DNA from: Taklimakanibacter deserti | GTDB taxonomy: Bacteria; Pseudomonadota; Alphaproteobacteria; Rhizobiales; Aestuariivirgaceae | Direction: 5' to 3' | DNA: 64,000 bases | Assembly (NCBI GenBank): GCA_003574785.1 | Contig: QORU01000010.1 | Coordinates: forward strand, 186,001-250,000 | Shown: piece after piece, positions 15,900 through 25,775 of the stretch | Numbering within the stretch: the stretch's first letter is position 1 | How the letters are laid out: every line of letters begins with the position of its first letter | Notes under the pieces: generated by a model | The model's database searches: none | What the model was told of the DNA's origin: nothing | The model's input: the letters and a program-made list of their open reading frames with translations, nothing else | Position numbers and translations under genes: made by a program

Positions 15900-17315
15900 A
15901 TGGGGACTTTTTTCAATGAGATGCTGAACCCGGACGGCTCGGTCCGCGGCCCCTATTCGCAGATCCACGGCTGGATCGGCTCGCTCGGCAAGGAGAATGT
16001 CGAACGTGCCCTGAAAGAAGCCGAAAGCATCTTCCGCCGGCTCGGCATCACTTTCGCCGTCTATGGCACGGAAGAAGCCGCCGAACGCCTCATCCCCTTC
16101 GACATCATCCCGCGCGTCTTCGCGGCTTCCGAATGGCGCAGGCTGACCGTCGGCATCGAGCAGCGGGTGCGCGCCCTCAACGCCTTCCTGCACGACCTCT
16201 ATCACCGCCAGGAGATCCTGCGCGCCGGCCGCATCCCTAAGGACCTCATCCTGCAGAACTCGGCCTTCGTGCCGCAGATGGTGGGGCTCACACCGCCGCG
16301 CGGCGTCTATGCCCACATCATCGGGGTCGACATCGTGCGCGTGAGCGAGACCGAATTCTACGTGCTGGAGGACAATTGCCGCACGCCCTCCGGCGTCTCC
16401 TATATGCTCGAGGACCGGGAAGCGATGATGTTTCTCTTCCCCGATCTGTTCAAGCGCCACCGCGTGGCGCCGGTCGAGAACTACCCGCAGATGTTGCGCC
16501 GGACGCTGGAAAGCGTTGCGCCGCAAGGCGCGGGCGGCGAGCCCACAATCGTGCTCCTGACCCCCGGCATCCACAATTCGGCATTCTTCGAGCACGCCTT
16601 CCTCGCCGATGAGATGGGGGTGGAGCTGTGCGAGGGGTCGGACCTCTTCGTGGACGGCGGCTATCTCTATATGCGCACCACCCAGGCGCCGAAGCGCGTC
16701 GATGTGGTCTACCGCCGGATCGACGATGCGTTTCTCGATCCCCTGACCTTCCGCCCTGACTCGGCGCTCGGCGTGCCGGGCCTGTTCGATCTCTATCGCG
16801 CCGGGCGCGTCACGCTCGTCAATGCGCCGGGCACCGGCATAGCCGACGACAAGGCGATCTACACCTACATTCCCGATGTCATCGAATTCTATACCGGCGA
16901 GAAACCGCTCCTGAAGAACGTGCCGACCTGGCGATGCGGCGATCCCAAGGATCTTTCTTATGTGCTCGATCATCTGGCCGAGCTCGTGGTGAAAGAGGTC
17001 CATGGGTCGGGCGGCTATGGCATGCTGGTCGGCCCGACATCATCGGTGAAGGAGATCGATGAATTCCGCGCCCGGCTCAAGGCGAACCCCAAGAATTATA
17101 TCGCCCAGCCGACACTGGCGCTCTCGGCCTCGCCCACGTGCACCGATGCCGGCGTGGCGCCGCGCCACATCGATCTGAGGCCCTTCGTGCTGACCGGCGA
17201 CCGCATCCGCATCACGCCGGGCGGCCTGACCCGCGTCGCGCTCAAGGACGGATCGCTCGTCGTCAATTCGAGCCAGGGTGGGGGCACGAAGGACACCTGG
17301 GTGCTGGAGGACTGA
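15900..17315 (+). CDS. Circularly permuted ATP-grasp protein of the Anbu cluster
   Basis: The product has 471 residues from ATG 15900, which follows AAGGA at good spacing and matches the usual 'MxxFFNEMLxPDGxVR' opening. Recognisable pieces are 'RLIPFDIIPRVF', 'RVRALNAFLHDLYH', 'EFYVLEDNCRTPSGVSYMLE', 'LVNAPGTGIADDKAIYTYIP', 'LVVKEVHGSGGYGMLVGP' and 'YIAQPTLALSASPTC'. This is the CP_ATPgrasp (type 2) family, predicted amidoligases that form peptide-like bonds using ATP. It is the first of four co-directional genes: ATP-grasp, alpha-E, transglutaminase-like protein and Anbu protease. That is a conserved set whose product is unknown. The next gene starts seven bases after its stop. Confidence 0.9.
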   Translation: MGTFFNEMLNPDGSVRGPYSQIHGWIGSLGKENVERALKEAESIFRRLGITFAVYGTEEAAERLIPFDIIPRVFAASEWRRLTVGIEQRVRALNAFLHDLYHRQEILRAGRIPKDLILQNSAFVPQMVGLTPPRGVYAHIIGVDIVRVSETEFYVLEDNCRTPSGVSYMLEDREAMMFLFPDLFKRHRVAPVENYPQMLRRTLESVAPQGAGGEPTIVLLTPGIHNSAFFEHAFLADEMGVELCEGSDLFVDGGYLYMRTTQAPKRVDVVYRRIDDAFLDPLTFRPDSALGVPGLFDLYRAGRVTLVNAPGTGIADDKAIYTYIPDVIEFYTGEKPLLKNVPTWRCGDPKDLSYVLDHLAELVVKEVHGSGGYGMLVGPTSSVKEIDEFRARLKANPKNYIAQPTLALSASPTCTDAGVAPRHIDLRPFVLTGDRIRITPGGLTRVALKDGSLVVNSSQGGGTKDTWVLED

Positions 17316-17322
17316 TCGCACA

Positions 17323-18270
17323 ATGCTGGGCCGCACCGCCGCTTCTTTGTTCTGGATGTCGCGCTATGTCGAGCGGGCCGAGAACATGGCGCGCCTCCTC
17401 GAAGTCGGCTACCGCATATCGCTGATGCCGCGCGCCATCGAAGGCCATCGCGACGAATGGCGCTCGACGCTCACCACGGCCGCCTGCGAGGCGAGCTACT
17501 TCGCCAAGCACAAGGAGATCACGACGGGCGACATCATCCACCATCTGCTGTTCGACGAGGACAATCCCTCGAGCGTGCGCACCTGCCTCGAAACGGCGCG
17601 CAACAATGGCCGGGCGGTGAGGACCGCCCTCACCCGCGATGTGTGGGAAAGCCTGAACGGCACCTGGAACGAGTTCGATCAGGTGAAGCCGGAATCGATC
17701 ACCACCGACAGGCTGCCGGGCTTCCTCGACTGGATCGAGCAGCGCGCCATGCTGTTCCGCGGCGCGCTGCTCGGCACTATGCTCCGGCACGACACCTATT
17801 TCTTCAGCCAGCTCGGCACCTTCGTCGAGCGCGCCGACAACACCGCGCGCATCCTCGATGTGAAATATTACATCCTGCTGCCGAAGCCGAGCGACGTCGG
17901 GTCCGATGTCGATATCCAGCAATGGGCGACGGTGCTGCGCTCGGTCTCGGCGCATCGCGCCTATCGCTGGTTCTATCACGACAGCACCTACAGGCCGTGG
18001 CTCGTCGCCGAATTCCTGATCCTGCGCGAGGAGATGCCGCGCTCGCTCACCTTCTGCTATCAGTGGATCACGCGCGCGCTCGACGGCCTGGCCGAGCTCT
18101 ACCAGCAGCGCTATGATTGCCAGGACGAGGCGATCGACATCTATGGCCGCCTCAAGCTCGGCAAGATGGAAGACATCTTCCAGAACGGCCTGCATGAATT
18201 CCTGCAGGATTTCATGAAGGCCAACAACCAGCTCGCCACCGACATCGCCCAGACCTACAATTTCCCATGA
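17323..18270 (+). CDS. Alpha-E domain protein
   Basis: A 315-residue, mostly helical protein starting 'MLGRTAASLFWMSRYVERAE', the standard opening of the alpha-E family, with 'NMARLLEVGYRI' continuing it. An internal echo, 'YFFSQLGTFVERADNTARIL', gives a second ERAxNxAR motif around residues 165-180, so the fold probably contains two similar halves. It has no recognised catalytic motif. The family almost always accompanies circularly permuted ATP-grasp and transglutaminase-like genes and is predicted to act with them in peptide ligation. Its stop overlaps the transglutaminase gene start by four bases. Confidence 0.88.
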   Translation: MLGRTAASLFWMSRYVERAENMARLLEVGYRISLMPRAIEGHRDEWRSTLTTAACEASYFAKHKEITTGDIIHHLLFDEDNPSSVRTCLETARNNGRAVRTALTRDVWESLNGTWNEFDQVKPESITTDRLPGFLDWIEQRAMLFRGALLGTMLRHDTYFFSQLGTFVERADNTARILDVKYYILLPKPSDVGSDVDIQQWATVLRSVSAHRAYRWFYHDSTYRPWLVAEFLILREEMPRSLTFCYQWITRALDGLAELYQQRYDCQDEAIDIYGRLKLGKMEDIFQNGLHEFLQDFMKANNQLATDIAQTYNFP

Positions 18271-19079
18271 AGCTCCATATCCACCATGAGACGCGTTACG
18301 ACTATGAGACGAGCGTGCGCTCATCGATCCAGCGCCTCTACCTGATGCCCTCCTCCTTCGCGACACAGAAGATCGTCTCCTGGGCGATCGCGGCGCCCGG
18401 CATCGACAAGGCCCTCGTCTATACCGACGGCTTCGGCAACCAGGTGCATGTCATCACCTCGCAAGGCCCGCATGATCATGTGACCGTCATCGCCGAGGGC
18501 GTGGTCGACACGCAGGATGCCTCCGGCGTCGTGCGCGGGTTCAAATGCCAGGCCCCCGACAGCGTCTTCCTGCGGCAGACGACGGCGACGGAACCAAGCC
18601 CCGAGCTCAGCGAGATGGCGCGCGAGGCTGCCGCAAAACATCCCAACGAGCTCGAAAGGCTGCATGCCATCATGGCCGAGCTCAAGGAGCGCATCGCCTA
18701 TCGGATCGGGACGACCTATTTCCACACGACGGCAGCCGAAGCGCTGGCCGAGGGCAAGGGTGTGTGCCAGGACCATGCCCATGCGATGCTCTCGATCGTC
18801 CGCTTCCTCGGCATGCCGGGACGTTACATTACGGGTTACCTGGTGACCGAGGCCGATGATCCGGCGACCGCCAGTCATGCCTGGGCCGAGGTGCTGGTGC
18901 CCAATCTCGGCTGGGTCGGGTTCGATGCGGCGAACGGCAAATGCCCCACCGCCGACTATGTGCGCGTGGCCACGGGTCTTGACGCACTGGGGGTGGTGCC
19001 TGTACGCGGCAGCCGGCGCGGCGGAGAGGTCGAAAGCATGACCGTCGCCGTAACGGTCCAACCTGCCGCCGAGCAATGA
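18267..19079 (+). CDS. Transglutaminase-like cysteine peptidase family protein
   Basis: A 270-residue protein with an N-terminal bacterial transglutaminase-like beta domain ('MKLHIHHETRYDYETSVRSS') and a catalytic core. The triad is visible as Cys167 in GKGVCQDHAH, His204 in ASHAWAEV and Asp220 in 'GWVGFDAANG'. Members of this superfamily cleave or transfer peptide amide bonds. Beside the ATP-grasp and alpha-E genes it is the presumed hydrolase or transferase of the system. An ATGA overlap with the alpha-E gene indicates coupled translation. Confidence 0.9.
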   Translation: MKLHIHHETRYDYETSVRSSIQRLYLMPSSFATQKIVSWAIAAPGIDKALVYTDGFGNQVHVITSQGPHDHVTVIAEGVVDTQDASGVVRGFKCQAPDSVFLRQTTATEPSPELSEMAREAAAKHPNELERLHAIMAELKERIAYRIGTTYFHTTAAEALAEGKGVCQDHAHAMLSIVRFLGMPGRYITGYLVTEADDPATASHAWAEVLVPNLGWVGFDAANGKCPTADYVRVATGLDALGVVPVRGSRRGGEVESMTVAVTVQPAAEQ

Positions 19080-19107
19080 TCCCTGTGATCCGAGCCTGGA
19101 GCCTTGA

Positions 19108-19845
19108 ATGACCTATTGCGTAGGAATGCTGATGAAGGACGGCTTCGTCCTGGCAGCCGACACGCGCACCAATGCCGGCCTGGACAATATCGCCACCTTC
19201 AAGAAACTGCACAGCTGGGCGCAGCCGGGCAAGCGCGTCTTCGGGCTCGCGACGTCCGGCAATCTCGCGACCACGCAAGGCGTGGTGAGCCTCCTCACCG
19301 AAGGTACCCAGTCGCTACGCAAGCGCGGCGCCGTCGACAATCTTTTCAGCGCCAAGACGATGTTCCAGGCCGCCCAGATCGTCGGTCGCGCGGTACGCGA
19401 CGTTCAGAGGACGGATGAAGGGCAGCTGTTCCGGTCGGAAGACACCTTCTCCGCGAGCTTCCTGTTCGCGGGTCAGATCGGCGAGGAGCGGCCGCGGCTG
19501 TTCCAGGTCTATTCGGCCGGAAATTTCATCGAAGCCACAAACGACACGCCCTTCCTGCAGATCGGCGAGCACAAATACGGAAAGCCAATCCTCGACCGGG
19601 TCAGCGATCCCAACATGCGGCTCGGCGAGGCAGCCAAGCTGGTTCTGCTCTCCTTCGATTCCACCATCCGCTCGAATCTGAGCGTCGGCCTGCCGATCGA
19701 CCTTCTCGTCTACGCCAGGGACACGCTCAAGCTCGAGCGGGTGCGCCGCATCGAGCGCGACGATCCCTATTTCCAGAAGCTGTCGAGCGAGTGGGGCAAG
19801 GCGCTGCGGCGGGCTTTTGCCGACATCGAGGAATTCGATATTTAG
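19108..19845 (+). CDS. Anbu (bacterial proteasome-related protease)
   Basis: A 245-residue Ntn-hydrolase of the Anbu family, ancestral relatives of the proteasome beta subunit. Removal of Met1 would expose Thr1 of TYCVGMLMKDGFVLAADTRT. Counting from that Thr, Asp17 falls in AADTRT and a Lys pair at 31-32 lies close to the proteasomal Lys33. Later motifs are 'SGNLATTQGVV' and 'KPILDRVSDPNMRLGEAAKL', characteristic of Anbu. Published Anbu structures show open helical ring-like assemblies; the physiological substrate is unknown. It is the last of the four-gene set, 28 bases after the transglutaminase gene. Confidence 0.92.
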   Translation: MTYCVGMLMKDGFVLAADTRTNAGLDNIATFKKLHSWAQPGKRVFGLATSGNLATTQGVVSLLTEGTQSLRKRGAVDNLFSAKTMFQAAQIVGRAVRDVQRTDEGQLFRSEDTFSASFLFAGQIGEERPRLFQVYSAGNFIEATNDTPFLQIGEHKYGKPILDRVSDPNMRLGEAAKLVLLSFDSTIRSNLSVGLPIDLLVYARDTLKLERVRRIERDDPYFQKLSSEWGKALRRAFADIEEFDI

Positions 19846-19883
19846 GATCAGCCTGGAGCCAAAGCCTTCGGTTCCAACTCCGC

Positions 19884-19898
19884 ATGACGTTAGGTCAT
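19884..19898. promoter_or_regulatory. Palindrome upstream of the OpgG/OpgD gene
   Basis: ATGAC-GTTAG-GTCAT is a perfect 5-bp inverted repeat in the 163-base gap between the Anbu gene and the glucan gene. Further ATGAC copies occur nearby at about 19926 and 19945. It could be an operator, but nothing ties it to a known factor. Confidence 0.25.
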
Positions 19899-20008
19899 AT
19901 AGCACTGAATCTGCCGCAACCCCCCATGACGTATCGATAAGTTGCATGACCGCTCAAGATGACTATTTTGCAAGCGGGGCGGGAGAAAGAGGGAACAATA
20001 TTTCGCCC

Positions 20009-21619
20009 ATGATGAACCGTCGCGATCTCTTGAGCACGGCCACAGCCGCCGCGGCCTTAGCCGTTTTCGGCGTGCCGACGCAGGCCTTTGCCGCAGGCGG
20101 ACTGGAGCTTGGCGTCGAGGAGAGCTTCTCTTTCGATGCGCTGATTGACAAGGCACGGACCCTGGCCGGCACGCCTTATGCGGCGCCAACGGCACCGCCC
20201 CGCGATGTGCTCGAGCGGATCGACTATCAGGCGCATGGCCAGATCAAATTCGATACCGACCGGGCTCTCTTCGTCGATGGGCCAGGCCCCTTCCCCGCGA
20301 CGTTCTTCTCCCTCGGCAAATACTTCCAGTCTCCGGTGCGGATGCATGTCGTCTCCAGCGGCCCGGGCAGCCAGGTCGCGCGCGAGATCATCTATGACCC
20401 CGCTTATTTCGACATGCCGGCCGACAGCCCGGCGCGTGAGCTGCCCAAGGACTGCGGCTTCGCCGGCTTCCGCTTCCAGGAGAGTCGTCTCGACGACCAG
20501 GAGAAACTCGCCTGGCGCAAGAATGACTGGGTCGCCTTCCTCGGCGCCTCCTATTTCCGCGCCATCGGCGAGCTTTACCAATATGGCCTTTCCGCCCGCG
20601 GCGTCGCCATCGATACGGCCATGCCCGATCGGCCGGAGGAATTCCCGAGCTTCACTCATTTCTATTTTGAAACGCCGAGCGACGACAGCGGAACGGTCAT
20701 CCTCTACGCCCTTCTCGACGGGCCGAGCATAGCGGGGGCCTACCGCTTCGCCCTGACGCGTCAGAAAGGCGTCGTCATGGACATAGACAAGGCGCTTTTC
20801 CCGCGTCGCGACATCGGCCGCTTCGGCATCGCGCCGATGACCTCCATGTTCTGGTACTCGGAGACGCGCAAGCTCGAGGCAGTCGACTGGCGGCCGGAGG
20901 TGCATGATTCGGACGGGCTCGCTCTGTGGACCGGAGCGGGCGAGCGCATCTGGCGGCCGCTCAACAATCCGCGGCGCATCCTCGATTCTTCGTTCAAGGA
21001 CCTGGACCCGCGCGGCTTCGGCCTCCTGCAGCGCGACCGCGATTTCGACCACTATCAGGACGGGGTCATGTATGACCGGCGGCCGAGCCTGTGGGTCGAA
21101 CCGCTCTCGGGCTGGGGCGCCGGTGCGGTCCAGCTCGTGGAGCTCCCGACCGATGACGAGATCCATGACAACATCGTCGCCGCATGGGTGCCGGCGGAAC
21201 CCGCCAAGGCAGGGGGAAGCTATCGGCTGCGCTATCGGCTCCATTGGCTCGCCGACGAGCCCTATCCGACGCCCTTGGCGCGGTGCGTGGCGACGCGGCT
21301 CGGCAATGGCGGCGAGCCCGGCCGGCCTCGCCCGCAAGGGGTGCGAAAGTTCATGGTCGAGTTCCGCGGCGGGCCGCTTTCGACCTTGCCCTTCGGCGTC
21401 AAGCCGGAGCCCGTGCTCTGGGCCTCGCGCGGCTCATTCTCCTATATCTTCACCGAGGCCGTGCCCAACGGCGTGGCGGGCCACTGGCGCGCCCAGTTCG
21501 ACCTGACGGTCACCGGCGCCGATCCGGTCGAGATGCGTCTCTTCCTCAAGAACGATGAGCAGGTGCTCAGCGAAACCTGGCTCTATCAATATCACCCGTT
21601 CCAGGCGGTGCAGAGCTAA
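20009..21619 (+). CDS. Glucan biosynthesis protein, OpgG/OpgD (MdoG) family
   Basis: A 536-residue periplasmic protein. The chosen start gives 'MMNRRDLLSTATAAAALAVF', with a twin-arginine signal (NRRDLL) followed by a hydrophobic stretch ending in 'QAFAAGG', as in OpgD. The mature part has 'FSFDALIDKARTLAGTPY', 'YFRAIGELYQYGLSARGVAI', 'VMDIDKALFPRRDIGRFGIA' and 'NNPRRILDSSFKDLDPRGFG', all conserved in the MdoG family. Members shape osmoregulated periplasmic or cyclic beta-1,2-glucans; OpgD-type members have been reported as beta-1,2-glucanases (GH186). The frame is open further upstream, but only this start supplies an export signal. Confidence 0.9.
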   Translation: MMNRRDLLSTATAAAALAVFGVPTQAFAAGGLELGVEESFSFDALIDKARTLAGTPYAAPTAPPRDVLERIDYQAHGQIKFDTDRALFVDGPGPFPATFFSLGKYFQSPVRMHVVSSGPGSQVAREIIYDPAYFDMPADSPARELPKDCGFAGFRFQESRLDDQEKLAWRKNDWVAFLGASYFRAIGELYQYGLSARGVAIDTAMPDRPEEFPSFTHFYFETPSDDSGTVILYALLDGPSIAGAYRFALTRQKGVVMDIDKALFPRRDIGRFGIAPMTSMFWYSETRKLEAVDWRPEVHDSDGLALWTGAGERIWRPLNNPRRILDSSFKDLDPRGFGLLQRDRDFDHYQDGVMYDRRPSLWVEPLSGWGAGAVQLVELPTDDEIHDNIVAAWVPAEPAKAGGSYRLRYRLHWLADEPYPTPLARCVATRLGNGGEPGRPRPQGVRKFMVEFRGGPLSTLPFGVKPEPVLWASRGSFSYIFTEAVPNGVAGHWRAQFDLTVTGADPVEMRLFLKNDEQVLSETWLYQYHPFQAVQS

Positions 21620-21660
21620 CCTGAACCCTTGTTTCATGGAGATGCGGCTTGCCAGGACAC

Positions 21661-22041
21661 ATGCTTCATCACCTGTCCTTCGGCGTCTCCGATCTCGCCC
21701 GATCCGAGGCGTTCTATGATGCATCCTTGGCGCCGCTGGGCTTCGTGCGCGTGTGGGGCGACGAAACGGCCATAGGCTATGGACGCGTGGGCGATGAGGA
21801 CAAGTTCGCCATCAAGCTCGTGTCGGCTGGCTTGTCGATTCCGGGCCGCGGCTTCCATGTCGCCTTCGCCGCCGATTCCCGCGGCGCGGTCGAGCGGTTT
21901 CACGCCGCCGCTCTTCGGCATGGCGGACGCGACAACGGCGCGCCCGGCCTCAGGCCGAACTACGGACCGCATTACTACGCAGCTTTTGTCCTGGATCCCG
22001 ACGGCTACCAGATCGAAGCCGTCATCAACGATCCGGTCTGA
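21661..22041 (+). CDS. VOC-superfamily (glyoxalase/bleomycin-resistance-like) protein
   Basis: A 126-residue single VOC module: 'MLHHLSFGVSDLARSEAFYD' at the start, then 'RGFHVAFAADSRGAVERFHA', and 'YYAAFVLDPDGYQIEAVIND' at the end. This layout supplies the usual His and Glu metal ligands. Substrates in this superfamily range widely (glyoxalase, dioxygenase, fosfomycin or bleomycin resistance), so no specific reaction is assigned. A TTG at 21649 is better spaced from a GGAG Shine-Dalgarno sequence and would add four residues. It converges on the oligopeptide transporter operon, with nine bases between the stop codons. Confidence 0.85.
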   Translation: MLHHLSFGVSDLARSEAFYDASLAPLGFVRVWGDETAIGYGRVGDEDKFAIKLVSAGLSIPGRGFHVAFAADSRGAVERFHAAALRHGGRDNGAPGLRPNYGPHYYAAFVLDPDGYQIEAVINDPV

Positions 22042-22050
22042 CCCTCCCGA

Positions 22051-23667
<1,617 letters not shown>

Positions 23668-23671
23668 CAGG

Positions 23672-24790
23672 TCACCGATCCTTGGGGTCGAGCGCGTCGC
23701 GCAAGCCGTCGCCGATGAAATTGAGCGCGAACAGCGTCGACACCAGGAAGAAGGCGGGGAACAGCAAGAGAAAATTGGCCGAGCCGATGTTTCTTGCGCC
23801 CTGCGAGATGAGCACGCCCCAACTCGTCATTGGCTCCTGGACGCCGAGCCCCAGGAACGAGAGGAAGCTCTCGAGGATGATGACTTGCGGCACAAGCAAG
23901 GTCATGTAGATGACAACGGGGCCCAAGAGATTGGGAATGATATGGCGCCGCAATATGCCGCCGGAGCCTACGCCCAAGGCCTCCGCCGCCTGGACATATT
24001 CCTGGCGCCTGATCGACAAGGCCTGGCCGCGCACGATACGCGCCATGTCGAGCCACAGCACCGCGCCGACGGCGAGAAACATCAGGATGAAATTGCGGCC
24101 GAAGAACACCACTAGCATGATGACGAAGAAGATGAAGGGCAGCGAATAGAGGATGTCGACGATGCGCATCATGACCTCGTCGGTCTTGCCGCCCATGAAG
24201 CCGGCGGTCGCCCCGTAGAGGACGCCAATGGCGACCGCCACGCAGCCCGCCAGGAGACCGATGGCGAGCGACACCCGGCCAGCTATCAGCGTCCGGGTCA
24301 GAAGATCGCGCCCGGTATTGTCGGTGCCGAAGAAGAAGTACTCCTCCTTGATCATCGCACTCATGGTGAGCTTGAGACCGTCCGGCGATTTGCTCTCGAT
24401 GCGAGTATCCTTGAAACTATTGGATCGATCGAGATATCGGGTGACACGTTCGTCGATCGGCTTGGGCCCGGAGACCGTCAGGAAAATGCGACCATCCGCC
24501 TCATGCCACTCTTCGAGATCGGCGCGCATGCGGCGAACGACGTCCTGGAGCGCCGTCTCGATCATCTCGGGCTTGGGATAGGCGCTGAGGCTGGGCGACA
24601 CCCTTACATAGTCCGCGTAGATCGCGGTGTATGGATGGGGCAGCAGATTGGGGCCGACGACACAGACCAGCGCCATAAGCACCAGGTAGATAAGGCTCAC
24701 CATGGCCGCTTTGTTGGCCTTGAGCCGAGCCACGGCATCAGCCCATAAAGAGCGACCTACAATCGGCGCCTCGGCGGCAAGGTCAGTCAT
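23672..24790 (-). CDS. oppC: Oligopeptide ABC transporter permease, OppC type with enlarged periplasmic loop
   Basis: A 372-residue permease, longer than the usual 280-310 residues. After the first membrane helix (about residues 30-50) there is an extra segment of about 90 residues, including 'RRMRADLEEWHEADGRIFLT' and 'DRSNSFKDTRIESKSPDGLK', before the family signature 'FFGTDNTGRDLLTRTLIAGR'. The remaining helices and coupling loop 'AAEALGVGSGGILRRHIIPN' are standard. The insert is predicted to be periplasmic, where it could contact the binding protein. The start overlaps the OppB-type gene end by eight bases. Confidence 0.9.
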   Translation of the reverse strand: MTDLAAEAPIVGRSLWADAVARLKANKAAMVSLIYLVLMALVCVVGPNLLPHPYTAIYADYVRVSPSLSAYPKPEMIETALQDVVRRMRADLEEWHEADGRIFLTVSGPKPIDERVTRYLDRSNSFKDTRIESKSPDGLKLTMSAMIKEEYFFFGTDNTGRDLLTRTLIAGRVSLAIGLLAGCVAVAIGVLYGATAGFMGGKTDEVMMRIVDILYSLPFIFFVIMLVVFFGRNFILMFLAVGAVLWLDMARIVRGQALSIRRQEYVQAAEALGVGSGGILRRHIIPNLLGPVVIYMTLLVPQVIILESFLSFLGLGVQEPMTSWGVLISQGARNIGSANFLLLFPAFFLVSTLFALNFIGDGLRDALDPKDR

Positions 24791-25706
24791 AGCGCACCCT
24801 GGGGTCGATTACGGCATAGAGAATATCGACGATAAGGTTGAACATGATGGTGAAGATGGCAATGACCACGACCGTCCCCATCACCAGCGTGTAATCGCGA
24901 TTGAGCGCCGCCTCGACGAAATAACGCCCGATGCCCGGTATTGCGAAAATCGTCTCGACGATGATCGAGCCGGTAAGCAGCGCCGCCGCAGCGGGCCCTG
25001 AGAAGGAAACAATCGGCAGCAAGGCACCGCGTAGCGCGTGCTTGAAGATGATGCTCCAGTCAGAAAGCCCGAGAGCGCGCGCGGTGCGTATGTGATGCGA
25101 GCGCAGGGATTCGATCATCGACCCGCGCATCAGGCGGGCGACAATGGCGATTTGCGGCAGGGCCAGCGTGACGATCGGACCGATCTTGTTCACGAAGGCG
25201 CCGCCGCCCCAACTTGCGACCGGGACGAGTGCCAGGGTCGAGGCGAACAGGAGCTGATAAAGCGGCGCAATCACGAAAGTCGGCACGGTGCTGCCGGCCG
25301 TCGCCGCGGCGATGACAGCATAGTCGGCAGCCTGGTTCTGCTTGAGTGCTGCGATGACGCCGAGAATGCAGCCGATGACCAGAGCGAGGATCAGGGCCGA
25401 GGCCCCGATTTGCACGGAAATCGGCAAGCCGACCTTGAACAGCTCGGCGACGGAGAAATCCGGTAGCGTGTAGCTCGGGCCGAAATCGCCATGCAGGAGA
25501 TTGTTGAGATAGCGCAGATACTGCATCCACAAGGGCTGATCGAGGCCGAATTGCCGCTCGATATTGGCCTTGACGATCGGATTGAGCGCACGCTCCTGAT
25601 TGAACGGCCCACCCGGAGCGACGCGGATCAGGAAAAAGGAAATCGTGACGATCGCGAAGAGCGTCGGAATGGCGGTCAACAACCGCCGGAAGACATAGCG
25701 CAGCAT
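24783..25706 (-). CDS. oppB: Oligopeptide ABC transporter permease, OppB type
   Basis: A 307-residue permease beginning 'MLRYVFRRLLTAIPTLFAIV', with the family loop 'APGGPFNQERALNPIVKANI' then 'ERQFGLDQPLWMQYL', and the coupling motif 'TARALGLSDWSIIFKHALRG'. The first membrane helix and the 'RVAPGGPF' sequence are hallmarks of OppB. It pairs with the OppC-type product encoded immediately downstream. It lies 69 bases after the binding-protein gene on the same strand. Confidence 0.92.
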   Translation of the reverse strand: MLRYVFRRLLTAIPTLFAIVTISFFLIRVAPGGPFNQERALNPIVKANIERQFGLDQPLWMQYLRYLNNLLHGDFGPSYTLPDFSVAELFKVGLPISVQIGASALILALVIGCILGVIAALKQNQAADYAVIAAATAGSTVPTFVIAPLYQLLFASTLALVPVASWGGGAFVNKIGPIVTLALPQIAIVARLMRGSMIESLRSHHIRTARALGLSDWSIIFKHALRGALLPIVSFSGPAAAALLTGSIIVETIFAIPGIGRYFVEAALNRDYTLVMGTVVVIAIFTIMFNLIVDILYAVIDPRVRYD

Positions 25707-25775
25707 GCGCGCCCCCCTATCTTGGCAAGGCGCAATCGCCGCCTCGTTTGCGGGACGGCGATTGCTTCACCCCAG

